This document shows, one piece after another, positions 8,804-16,811 of a stretch of DNA of 64,000 nucleotides. The stretch comes from Planctomycetota bacterium (GTDB taxonomy: Bacteria; Planctomycetota; UBA1135; GCA-002748355): the NCBI GenBank assembly GCA_020638795.1, contig JACKHW010000001.1:1-64000 (forward strand). Direction: 5' to 3'. The notes below the pieces were generated by a model. It saw only the letters and a program-made list of their open reading frames with translations. It searched no databases and had not been told where the DNA came from. Both the position numbers and the translations under genes were made by a program. Numbering within the stretch: position 1 is the stretch's first letter; each line of letters begins with the position of its first letter.

Positions 8804-9379
8804 CTATTTGTCGCTGGCCCCGAGTTCGCGAATCTTCTCGAGCACGTCCGTGCCGTGATTGCGGACGTCGACTTGGTTGTCGATCGCACGCACGATGCCT
8901 TTCGAATCGATGAGGATCGTGACGCGCTTCGCGAAGGGGCGACCTTCCATCGCGGCGTCGTACTTGGCGACGACGCTTCCGTCGGGATCGCTCAGGAGTC
9001 GAAACGAGAGTTTCTCCTTGGCGTGGAATTTCGCCTGCGTCGCGACATCGTCGAAGCTGAGTCCAAAGACGTCGACCTTGGCTTTGGCGAAGTCGGGCTC
9101 ACTGTCACGCAGTGAGCAGACTTCCGCGGTTCAGCCACCGGTCAGCGCTTTTGGATAGAACGCGAGCACCGTCCACTTGTCGGTTTTTCCGCCGACACTG
9201 ACGAGCTTGCCTTCGTGGTCGTTGAGGCGAAATGCAGGTGCGACGTCACCGACGGCGATTCGCGGACGGTTGCTCTTCGGTGAGGGCTTGTCGTCCTGCG
9301 ACGAGGAGGCGTCGAACATCAACAGGATTGCGGTGAGGGGCACGCAAGCGAGTGCGGCCAGCAGAGTCATCGAGGTCAT
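8804..9379 (-). CDS. PrxQ/Bcp-type peroxiredoxin, probable selenoprotein
   Basis: This thiol/selenol peroxidase is read through an in-frame UGA at 9133-9131. Residues 1-82 hold a signal or anchor segment and the peroxiredoxin N-terminal fold (VGDVAPAFRLNDHEGKLVS, then VLAFYPKALTGG). The next codon is UGA where the family has the peroxidatic Cys of the motif FYPKA-x3-GC-T. The frame continues for 108 sense codons with clear homology. TAEVCSLRD gives Cys88, at the +5 resolving-Cys position of PrxQ. FGLSFDD, FRLLSDPDGSVVAKYD and GRPFAKRVTILIDSKG follow, ending at TAG 8804. The product is 191 residues with Sec83. A stable hairpin follows the UGA. A nonsense mutation is the alternative but does not explain the hairpin or the intact 3' half. 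N-terminal export suggests a periplasmic location. Confidence 0.85.
9089..9124 (-). promoter_or_regulatory. Bacterial SECIS-like hairpin
   Basis: This lies in the peroxiredoxin mRNA, starting 7 bases after the UGA (6 unpaired bases between). The lower stem GAAGUC (9124-9119) pairs with GACUUC (9094-9089). There is an internal loop of a single U (9118) opposite CC (9096-9095). The upper stem GCUCACUG (9117-9110) pairs perfectly with CAGUGAGC (9104-9097). The apical loop is CGUGA (9109-9105) and contains GU. A bulged U below an apical stem whose loop holds GU is the layout recognised by SelB in the E. coli fdhF element. All bases are also coding. Confidence 0.8.
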
Positions 9380-9439
9380 GCGAACACGATATCGCGAAAT
9401 GCGGCCAGCGAGACTCAGGAGACGGACACGGACGCCGGA

Positions 9440-9862
9440 TCAGCGAGGGGCCGCGGGCATCGCGTTGCCGTTCACGTGAAAGCCGACGATCCGAAGTTCG
9501 GTGTCGTATGCGACGCTGAATTCGAGCACACCGGTTTCACAAGCGAAGACCTGATGGGCGACGGCGTACGCGCGCGCATCCGCGGGTTTCGCATCGATGA
9601 GTGGTTCCGCTTTCTGCCGTATCGCACCGACATCGGCACGCAGTTGGCTCAGTCGATCTGCGAGGCCTGAGGCATCGTCGAGATACCGGGTCTGGTTCGC
9701 ATGGGCGACGAATGCGTCGAGGGCTTCACCGTCCCAGTGCCGCTGGAGCGCAGCGAGGTCTCGCTCTGCCTGAGGCTGAACGCGCTTGGCACAATTCTCA
9801 CAGCCGACCATCGCGAACGAGCCGACGCAGAGTGCAAACCTCAGGGATCCGTGTGTACGCAT
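9440..9862 (-). CDS. Small putative lipoprotein, function unknown
   Basis: This is a 140-residue protein with an N-terminal hydrophobic stretch (LRFALCVGSFAMVGC) ending in Cys, which looks like a lipobox. The rest is soluble, with a helical segment (ERDLAALQRHWDGEALDAF) and a beta-rich end (VLEFSVAYDTELRIVGFHV). The tail resembles the DUF3887-like fold in which short domains end in a similar strand pair, but I do not recognise a family with certainty. The start at ATG 9862 puts the signal at the N-terminus. It is divergent from the CAP-domain gene; the 91 bases between must hold both promoters. Confidence 0.6.
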   Translation of the reverse strand: MRTHGSLRFALCVGSFAMVGCENCAKRVQPQAERDLAALQRHWDGEALDAFVAHANQTRYLDDASGLADRLSQLRADVGAIRQKAEPLIDAKPADARAYAVAHQVFACETGVLEFSVAYDTELRIVGFHVNGNAMPAAPR

Positions 9863-9953
9863 GTCCGCTTGGTCGACCCGCAGAGTCGTCTCGCTGGACC
9901 TTCCACGTGCGTCGCCCTTGGCAAGGAGCTCCCGTGGCGGGGATACTGCCCGA

Positions 9954-11303
9954 ATGAACCGCGCGCTTCTTTGGCCTTCCTTCGCGCTCGCGATCTGGTC
10001 CTCGAGTGCGTTCATGAAAGCCCAGCAGGCGTTCGTGCAGCGAGGTGCGTACCCGACCGCAGCCGAGACGGAGACCCTGTGCTGGATCAACGCGTTTCGT
10101 TCGGATCCTCGAGCGTTCGCGAACTACGTTGTCTCAGAAGCTCGACCTTCCAATGCCACGGGCGTCGATTGGACCGTCTTCGCGCGAGAACTCGCCAAAG
10201 TGGCAACGGCGCCGCCAGTCTTCTTCGAGGCGCGACTCGCAACTGCAGCACGTGCGCACGCGCGCTACGCCGTCGAGGCGAAGGAATACGGACATCACGA
10301 GACTAGTGGGAGACCTGGATTCACAGGCGAGTGGCCTCACGACCGCGCTCGAGCGACGGGATACGCGGGGGATGTGGCCGAATGTTCGATCGCGCGGGGT
10401 GGGCATCCCCTGGAGACCATCGCGGGCTACGTCGTCGATGCCGCTGTCCCGGGAACTGGGACTCACGGGATGCAAGAGGGGCGTGGTCACCGCGTTTGCT
10501 TGCTGAAGTCGTCGTGGCGCGATGTCGGTGTCGGCAACCACGAGTGGGGCAGGAACGAGCAATCCAATGTCCTCGTCTTCGGTGTCGGCGATGACAGCTT
10601 CCGGGTGTCGGGTGGAGTCGTGTTCGACGATCTGGATGGTGACGGTCGCTATGACGCGGGCGAAGGCATCGGCGGCGTGCACGTCGCCATCGGTCGAATG
10701 TCGACGCTGACATCGGCGGGTGGTGCGTGGCGTCTCGATCTCCCGGTCCACATGAAGCCAACACGTCCGGTCCTGAGTCTCGGTGCGATGCGGATCACGC
10801 CAGCGGCGCCAACCGCGACCAACGAGCGGACCCGGGATGCCTGGTTCGATGTCGTGCTTCCGGTGCGAGCACGCACCGGCGAGATCGAGCGGGCGATCGC
10901 GGCCGCCGGTGAACGGCAAGGAGCCGAGTCGCGTTCCCTGAGAATCGAACTCCTCGACTTGCGAGCTCCGAGCCGTGACTCGCAAGTCGAACGCGAACTC
11001 GCTGACGCGATCGCTACTGCCAAGCGCACGGTCCTGGATGGCGTCGGGAAGGAAACGCGCGGTTCGCTGGTCGCGCGTTGTGCAGCGGTGGCAGCCGACT
11101 TCCGTGGGACGGGCTTCGAGACGTGGCTCGCTCGCGTTCGTGATCTCGACGCGCTGACGAGGCGTGCCTCGAAGTTGCTCGCGGGAAAACCGACCCAGAA
11201 AGCGAAGGACGCCTTCGTGGCGGATCTCACGAAGACGCAATCGGAGACGACGAGTCCGGACCTGTGGCTCCGACTCGAGGACCTCGGCGCCAGATTTCGC
11301 TGA
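9954..11303 (+). CDS. Secreted CAP-domain protein
   Basis: This is a 449-residue exported protein. Residues 1-24 form a signal peptide (MNRALLWPSFALAIWSSSAF). A CAP/SCP domain follows at about 30-200, with helix ETETLCWINAFRSDPRAFA and the His-containing segment EYGHHE. Next is an SdrD/CnaB-like beta domain at about 210-300, opened by the calcium-type motif DDLDGDGRYDAGEG. The C-terminal 120 residues are charged and helical. CAP proteins are exported and have varied roles, and no enzymatic activity can be claimed here. ATG 9954 is chosen because it gives the signal peptide; upstream in-frame codons would prepend non-hydrophobic sequence. Confidence 0.8.
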   Translation: MNRALLWPSFALAIWSSSAFMKAQQAFVQRGAYPTAAETETLCWINAFRSDPRAFANYVVSEARPSNATGVDWTVFARELAKVATAPPVFFEARLATAARAHARYAVEAKEYGHHETSGRPGFTGEWPHDRARATGYAGDVAECSIARGGHPLETIAGYVVDAAVPGTGTHGMQEGRGHRVCLLKSSWRDVGVGNHEWGRNEQSNVLVFGVGDDSFRVSGGVVFDDLDGDGRYDAGEGIGGVHVAIGRMSTLTSAGGAWRLDLPVHMKPTRPVLSLGAMRITPAAPTATNERTRDAWFDVVLPVRARTGEIERAIAAAGERQGAESRSLRIELLDLRAPSRDSQVERELADAIATAKRTVLDGVGKETRGSLVARCAAVAADFRGTGFETWLARVRDLDALTRRASKLLAGKPTQKAKDAFVADLTKTQSETTSPDLWLRLEDLGARFR

Positions 11304-11309
11304 ATCCCG

Positions 11310-12461
11310 TCAGGCTTTCGACTCGAGCAGAAGCGGTCCGGCGAGCAAGTGCTGCCACGGTTCGACGAGCAGCGCCTCCCGGCGCAGGTTGCGCCACTCC
11401 GGGTTCGCGAGGATCGGCCCGCCGACGAGGCTGAGCAGATGGTTGCCTGCCCGCAGGAGTTCGCGGTGCTCGGGATGCTGGTCGTCGGCGAGCAAGGTGA
11501 GTAACAGCAAGAGTTGCGTGTACTCTCTTCCACCCGCGCGCCGCTTGCCGTGCACGAACCGCTTGACGCGTGACCACGTACTGCGTCGGCAGTTTCGCAC
11601 GTGCCTGAGGAGGGCGGTGTCGCGATCGAGCTGCCGTTCGAGACGGGTCTCGACAGCAGTCTTCAGCGAACGCAGCGTTTCACGGCGAAGCTCGTTCCAG
11701 ACTTCCGTCGGGCTGCAGGGTGGCATGTCGAGCAGCGGCTGGGCACCGAAGGCCCAAGCATGAATTCGCGCGATCAGTGAGTTGCCATCGCCATGGATGC
11801 GAGCGAGTTCGTTCGAGCGTGCGACGCGTTCGGTTGCGAACGTGCCACCCGCCAACAAGATCGCGTCCCCCGAGTTGCGTGCGATCTCGGTGAGGGATCC
11901 ACGCAGTACGAGATCGCTGAAGTCGGTGTTGGCGCTGCCGCGTTCGAGCATGGGAGCGTCGGGATGTGCGCGGAGGAGGAGTTCGAGCGTGTCGACGCAC
12001 AGGTTCTCCACTGCGAGCTGGCATGGCTTCGAGACGAAGGAGAAGTCGAGTGCTTCGACCGGTGCGGGGTCGCCAGCAATCAGTTTGCGGGAGAGAACGA
12101 GTTCGAAACCACTTCGGCGTTTCGTCGCCTGCTGAGCCAGCCACGGAGTCTTGTAGTGGTTGAGGCGCACGCGCAACCCGCCCAGACGGATGCCGATCCC
12201 TGCCTGGAGGCACCGCAGCGTCGGTGCCGCGATCGCCGTGTCGCTGACGAGTACGAACGAAAGCTCCGAACTACAAACCCATGCCGAACCCGTTTCGGCC
12301 AACTCGAAGTCGCCATTGGCTGCCGTACCGACGAGCCAGAGCGAGGAGAACCCCGGAATGGAGTTCGCGAGCCGGGGCCCGATCGCGTCGATCTCCTCGA
12401 AGATCGATGCGACGAGCGCGGAAGCGGTGGGGCTCTTCGTCGATGGCAGGGCAGATTGCAT
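11310..12461 (-). CDS. Unknown protein, possible nucleotidyltransferase fold
   Basis: This is a 383-residue soluble protein without a signal peptide. Residues 40-75 (LWLVGTAANGDFEL, then SELSFVLVSD) resemble the opening of minimal nucleotidyltransferases (a GS/GT-x-A-x-G turn followed by a strand ending in D). The usual paired acidic residues are not clear, so this is only a fold-level suggestion. The C-terminal half is helical and rich in Arg and Leu. It is convergent with the CAP-domain gene after 6 bases. I do not recognise the family. The long intact frame with codon use like its neighbours supports a real gene. Confidence 0.6.
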   Translation of the reverse strand: MQSALPSTKSPTASALVASIFEEIDAIGPRLANSIPGFSSLWLVGTAANGDFELAETGSAWVCSSELSFVLVSDTAIAAPTLRCLQAGIGIRLGGLRVRLNHYKTPWLAQQATKRRSGFELVLSRKLIAGDPAPVEALDFSFVSKPCQLAVENLCVDTLELLLRAHPDAPMLERGSANTDFSDLVLRGSLTEIARNSGDAILLAGGTFATERVARSNELARIHGDGNSLIARIHAWAFGAQPLLDMPPCSPTEVWNELRRETLRSLKTAVETRLERQLDRDTALLRHVRNCRRSTWSRVKRFVHGKRRAGGREYTQLLLLLTLLADDQHPEHRELLRAGNHLLSLVGGPILANPEWRNLRREALLVEPWQHLLAGPLLLESKA

Positions 12462-12515
12462 GCTCTCCGGTCAGATCGGCAAAGGAAGCCGTCCGACGAA
12501 AGCTCGACTGCTCAA

Positions 12516-12831
12516 TTATCGATCGATCAGTGTGCGGCCGGGATTGGTCGAGAACGGGCTCCCACTCGGGGAGATGACCAAGGACTGGCTCCAGAATCGC
12601 AGCCCGACGAGCGACGCATTGGCAGGGATTGGGAGATCGAAGCGCCAGCTTCCTGCACCGCCCAGGACGCTCGCTCCGAGCAGCGTGAGCGAGCTGCCGT
12701 CGAGGAGGAGCGCCGTCCCGAACAGCGGAACGAAACCGTTCCCGCCCGCGATCACGGTCGCGGCGATCGACCCTGCAGGGCCGTAGGTCGTGTAGCGAAG
12801 GCTCGTACCGGTGCGTGCGCTGAACGGGACG
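12516..12831 (-). pseudogene. Remnant of a secreted-protein C-terminal domain
   Basis: The frame encodes the end of a Gly/Pro-rich beta domain that other exported proteins in this genome carry at their C-terminus. Recognisable parts are GGNGFVPLFGTALLLDG, LPIPANASLVGLRFWSQ and the end PSGSPFSTNPG. No plausible start codon, signal peptide or N-terminal part precedes it. Upstream, the frame runs antisense to sense within the 3' end of the membrane-TPR gene, which stops at 12832. I read it as the 3' remnant of a lost gene. A short expressed protein starting at an internal GTG is possible but less likely. Confidence 0.45.
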
Positions 12832-14508
12832 TCAGGGCCGTGAGAGTTCGGCAACGAGTGCCTGTGCCTTGGCGTCGCCGGGTCGCATGCTCGCGCCGGC
12901 GCGTGCGTGCCGCAGCGCCCGTGTCCTGTCACCGGCATCGCGATAGGCGAGTGCGAGGTTGAGGTGAGCGATCGGGTCACGGTCGTTCATGAAGAGTGCC
13001 GCTCGCAAGTGCACGATCGCGTCGTCGAACTTCTTCTCTTGCCAAAGTTCGAGTCCGCGTTGCACCGTCTGGCTGGCGAGGCCCGGAGTCGTCGCGCTCG
13101 CGCGCGTGATCAATTCCCGCGCCGCATCGTCGTGGCCATTGCGCAGTTCGTCCTTGCCGGCTTGGAGACGAGCCATCGCGAGGTTGGTTTCGATCTCTCC
13201 GTCACCTGGCAACTTCGCGAGCGCGCGTTCGAAGTGTGGAAGCGACTCGAGGTGACGACGTTCTTCGTTGAGCTTGACCGCGAGTTCGAACTGCGCGTCG
13301 GGAGCATCCGGTGTCGAGGCGACGAGTGACTCGGCCATGGCAACGGAGGGCTCACGTTCGCCGGCGATCCACATGGCGGCTGCTGGAATGACCAACAACA
13401 TCCACTTCGCTGCATGCCAGTTGACGATGCTGTCCGCTGCGCCGTTCGACGCATCGACTCCGAGTCCCTTGCGTATCGAGGACTCCCGCACCTTCCAAAT
13501 GAAGCCATCGTAGTAGTAGTGCAGGATGCCGGAAGACTGGATCACGGTCGCGGCGAGCGCGGCTGCGAGCGGCGTAGCAGTGAAGGAACCGGATGCTGGA
13601 ATGAAGCCGCCGTACGACATGCAGAGACCGATGTACAGGAACACCATTCCCCAGCTGTTGCGGAACAAGAAACGCGTCAGCGAACCGACTGGCGTTCCCG
13701 ACTCGACACGCTTTCGATTGAAGAGCCAAACGATGCCGAGGTATTGCACGTCGTGGAAGATCTCGAACATGATCAAGCCGAGCATCACGTCCGCGATGTA
13801 GACGTGTGCGTACCACCAGAACCCGATGCTCGTGACGTAGAGCAGGTTCTTGATGTGGCTGATGCGTTGTCCTGCTCGACGTCGTGAGATCTGGTTCCAT
13901 GCGTAGCAGAGGGTCGTCAAAGCGATCGCGCCACCCGCGACGTAGCGGAGCACTTGCAGTGTCTCAGCTCCGAACGGTGCGATACCGAATCTGGCGACGT
14001 TCGATTGAATGAGGTGCAAGCGCGAATCGGAGAAGAAGACCGCACCACCGAACCAAGCAATGCACATCGCGAAGTCGACGCGAGCATGAACGCGATGCAC
14101 GGCGCCGACTTTCGCGTCATAGATGCGTAAGAAGCCGAAGATTTGCATCAACGCGTGCCAGACCGCCCAGAGGTACGCGATCAGGATGATCGCCGTCGAC
14201 CCGTGCCACGCGAATGCGAAGCACGTCGCGAAGATCGCGATCGGTGCGACGACGAACCGGACCTTGAAGCGCTGGAACAGGTCGCGATCCCCGTAGGCGC
14301 GCATCATGCCCGGCAGGTTGTGACCCATGGCTCCGAACGCGAGGACGAAGTATTCAATGTCCTTGCTCGCAACGCCGCGCTGTAGCGCCGTGATGGCGAC
14401 GAAGATCAGGATCGGCGTCGCGACGAACAGCACGAGGTCGCGGACCGGTCCGAGGATCCATGGCGAGGAGAGCGGGGCAATCGGAGCTGAGGCAGTCTGA
14501 GTCGTCAT
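12832..14508 (-). CDS. Polytopic membrane protein with C-terminal TPR repeats
   Basis: This is a 558-residue protein. Residues 20-385 contain about ten membrane segments with conserved-looking His motifs: GHNLPGMMRAYGDR (His63), VWHALMQIFGFLRIYD (His118), FEIFHDVQYLGIVW (His252) and ILHYYYDGFIWK (His330, Asp334). Residues 395-558 are TPR repeats (PDAQFELAVKLNEERR, DPIAHLNLALAYRDAGDR). The spaced His and Asp residues in membrane helices resemble di-iron or transfer enzymes, but I do not recognise the family and claim no reaction. ATG 14508 is chosen because the longer frame has no further homology. It stands alone on the minus strand. Confidence 0.7.
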   Translation of the reverse strand: MTTQTASAPIAPLSSPWILGPVRDLVLFVATPILIFVAITALQRGVASKDIEYFVLAFGAMGHNLPGMMRAYGDRDLFQRFKVRFVVAPIAIFATCFAFAWHGSTAIILIAYLWAVWHALMQIFGFLRIYDAKVGAVHRVHARVDFAMCIAWFGGAVFFSDSRLHLIQSNVARFGIAPFGAETLQVLRYVAGGAIALTTLCYAWNQISRRRAGQRISHIKNLLYVTSIGFWWYAHVYIADVMLGLIMFEIFHDVQYLGIVWLFNRKRVESGTPVGSLTRFLFRNSWGMVFLYIGLCMSYGGFIPASGSFTATPLAAALAATVIQSSGILHYYYDGFIWKVRESSIRKGLGVDASNGAADSIVNWHAAKWMLLVIPAAAMWIAGEREPSVAMAESLVASTPDAPDAQFELAVKLNEERRHLESLPHFERALAKLPGDGEIETNLAMARLQAGKDELRNGHDDAARELITRASATTPGLASQTVQRGLELWQEKKFDDAIVHLRAALFMNDRDPIAHLNLALAYRDAGDRTRALRHARAGASMRPGDAKAQALVAELSRP

Positions 14509-14631
14509 TCCAGAGTTCGCGTGCCGGTGGGTGAGAGCGAGAGAGTCGGCAGACGGATGAGCCGGCGACACGAGGATAGCGGCGCGAGGGCAGCAGGGCA
14601 CCGAGGGCCCGTCGATGACGGCAATCAGGCG

Positions 14632-15804
14632 TCAGCGTCGGTCGCTTTGGGACGTGAGTCGGCTTGCGGTTTCGGTCGCATAGTTGTCGGTCATGCCGGA
14701 CACGTAGTCGCAGACCGTGCGTTCGAGTCCGTGAACGTGCACTCGACGCTGGAATCGACTCGGCAGCATGTCCGGCTTGCAGACCAATGCATCGAAGAGT
14801 CGTTCGAGGTCCGCAGCTCTCGCGTGCATCGTGCTGAGAACGGCTTCGTGGCGATAGAAGTGCTGGCGGAGCACTCTCAACAGTTCTGCGAGAGCGAGGC
14901 GCATGGACTCGCCTTGACAAGCTACGTGTCCGTGGTTGACGACGTCTTGCGGTGAACGCAAGTGAGGGTGCTCGTCGATGTACGACGAAGTCGAGAGCAC
15001 GAGGTCGCGCACGAGCATGGAGATCATCGCGCTCGTGATCTGTCGGCGGATCAATCCCGAGCGATCCGGTGGGCCTTCGTCACGGAGTGCAGGGAAGCGC
15101 TGCAGGAGTGACTCGAGGGCGACACTGGGCAGCTCGGTCGCCGCGAACGTGTCCCAAGGCACGAGACCCGAGTGCAACGCATCGTCGAAATCGTGACAGA
15201 CGTAGGCGATGCGGTCGCAGAGGTCGACGATCTGCCCCTCGAGGAACGGCGTTGCGGTCTCGGGCAAGTCGCTTGCCCGGGGGAAGCCGATCGGCATGCG
15301 CGCCTTGAGCATGCAGAGGCGCGTCTCGCGACACAGGTTGAGGCCATTGCGATCGGCGTAGCTCTCTTCGAGGTCGTCGACGATGCGCAGTCCTTGGGCG
15401 TTGTGACGGAATCCCCCGAACTCACTCATCCGCGCGTGCAGTGCTCGTTCACCGACGTGACCGAAGGGGGGGTGGCCGAGGTCGTGTGCGAGAGCGACGC
15501 CTTCGGCGACATCCGGATTGAGCCCGAGCGTCGTCGCTGCCGAGCGTGCGAGCTGGCTCACTTCGAGGGTGTGCGGCAGGCGCGTGCGGTAGTGATCTCC
15601 TGCGCCTGCGGCAAACACCTGTGTCTTGTGCTGGAGCCTGCGAAACGCTTTCGAGTGCAGGATTCGATCACGGTCCCGCTGGAAGCACGTGCGCAGTGGA
15701 TCGGGCTCCTCGAAGACACGCCGGCCTCCGCTGTCTCGTGCTTTGAGTCCGAGTCTTGAGAGCGTTCGATACTCGCGTTCTTCGAGATCAGCTCGGTTGA
15801 ACAT
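14632..15804 (-). CDS. dgt: Deoxyguanosinetriphosphate triphosphohydrolase-like protein
   Basis: This is a 390-residue HD-domain phosphohydrolase that releases triphosphate from dNTPs. The metal site is visible: His78 (RTRLPHTLEV), His107-Asp108 and His111 (HDLGHPPFGH), plus the later Asp in CDRIAYVCHDFDD. The N-terminal RDRDRILHSKAFRRLQHKTQVF is the family hallmark. The length fits the dGTPase-like type 2 group, which often acts on several dNTPs, so strict dGTP specificity is not implied. It overlaps the end of the upstream VUT transporter gene by 17 bases, suggesting co-transcription. Confidence 0.92.
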   Translation of the reverse strand: MFNRADLEEREYRTLSRLGLKARDSGGRRVFEEPDPLRTCFQRDRDRILHSKAFRRLQHKTQVFAAGAGDHYRTRLPHTLEVSQLARSAATTLGLNPDVAEGVALAHDLGHPPFGHVGERALHARMSEFGGFRHNAQGLRIVDDLEESYADRNGLNLCRETRLCMLKARMPIGFPRASDLPETATPFLEGQIVDLCDRIAYVCHDFDDALHSGLVPWDTFAATELPSVALESLLQRFPALRDEGPPDRSGLIRRQITSAMISMLVRDLVLSTSSYIDEHPHLRSPQDVVNHGHVACQGESMRLALAELLRVLRQHFYRHEAVLSTMHARAADLERLFDALVCKPDMLPSRFQRRVHVHGLERTVCDYVSGMTDNYATETASRLTSQSDRR

Positions 15805-16795
15805 GACCCGTATCCTCGCGCGGCTCGGGGCAGAGGTCGAGTCGTCGGAACAGCCAGACTCCCAAATACAAGAACGGAGTGTCCGCGAGGGCGCAGAGGA
15901 TCTTGAAGCACCACGCCGAGGCGATGGCGGCGACGATCATGTCGTTGGTCCAAACGCCCGCGAAGAGCAGCGTGATGACGAGCACGGAGTCGAGAAGCTG
16001 GGACACGATCGTCGACGCGTTGTTCCGGAGCCAAAGGTGTTTCCCTTTCGTGAAGCGCTTCCAGAAGTGATAGAGCCGAATATCGAACCACTGCGCGAAG
16101 AGATACGCGATCATGCTCGCGAGGATCGCTCGCATGCTACTGCCGAAGACGCGCACGAACAGGTCGTCACCGACGGGTGCGATCGTGCGGAGTTCGAGTC
16201 GCGGACCTTCAGGTGCCACATCCCGCAGCTGTGCGGGAAGCAGCTCGCGGACTTCGAACGGCGGGCGCGCCGGTTCGATCGGCGCGACCCGCCGATCGAC
16301 GAGGAGAAGACGGCCCCGACGGAGTTCGTCGACGCCGGATGGGAGCGGTGCCGTGAGGCGGTCGCCTTCGAGTTCTTGTTGCCACACGAAGCCGAAGTCG
16401 TCGAGGCCACGCTTGGCGAGCGCTTCTTCGAGTTTCTCGATTTCGGGTTTCTCGGCGAGTGTCCACGCACCGGCCCAGCCCTCGGTCGTCTTGGCGGGCA
16501 CGGCCATCGCGAGTTGTAGCCACCCGAGCGTCAGCAGGCTCACGACGAGGCCGGCCCAGACAACGGCGTCCGCACGCTTCTTGCCGTAGATCTCGGAGAG
16601 CAGATCGGTGCAGAGGAAGGTCAGGGGGTAGGGCAGGATCCCGACCGAGAGGATCGCGAGTTGGCCACCGACGAACGGCACGAAGGACGGCCATGTGAAC
16701 CCGAAGAACTTGAGGACGATCAAGTTGCACAGCACGAGCGCGCCGAGAAAGATCGCCGCGAGCGTCAGATAGCCGTAGACGGCGCGTTCTCGCAT
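15788..16795 (-). CDS. VUT/YhhQ-family transporter (queuosine precursor) with insertion
   Basis: This is a 335-residue membrane protein of the YhhQ/VUT family, whose members take up queuosine precursors. The family core is clear: LPYPLTFLCTDLLSEIYGKKRA, ASMIAYLFAQWFDIRLYHFWK, LWLRNNASTIVSQLLDS and FKILCALADTPFLYLGVWL. The usual length is near 220. The extra residues form a polar insertion (about 103-195) between the third and fourth membrane helices, charged and Pro-rich, with no recognised domain. The start at 16795 gives the first helix directly. The substrate call comes from the family, since no queuosine gene is nearby. Confidence 0.85.
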   Translation of the reverse strand: MRERAVYGYLTLAAIFLGALVLCNLIVLKFFGFTWPSFVPFVGGQLAILSVGILPYPLTFLCTDLLSEIYGKKRADAVVWAGLVVSLLTLGWLQLAMAVPAKTTEGWAGAWTLAEKPEIEKLEEALAKRGLDDFGFVWQQELEGDRLTAPLPSGVDELRRGRLLLVDRRVAPIEPARPPFEVRELLPAQLRDVAPEGPRLELRTIAPVGDDLFVRVFGSSMRAILASMIAYLFAQWFDIRLYHFWKRFTKGKHLWLRNNASTIVSQLLDSVLVITLLFAGVWTNDMIVAAIASAWCFKILCALADTPFLYLGVWLFRRLDLCPEPREDTGHVQPS

Positions 16796-16811
16796 GGCGC
16801 GAGCCGCGGGG

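Noticed and set aside
9131..9379. 82-residue truncated peroxiredoxin ending at TGA
   Set aside because: The frame continues after the TGA with family homology and a SECIS-like hairpin, so a selenocysteine codon is the better reading.
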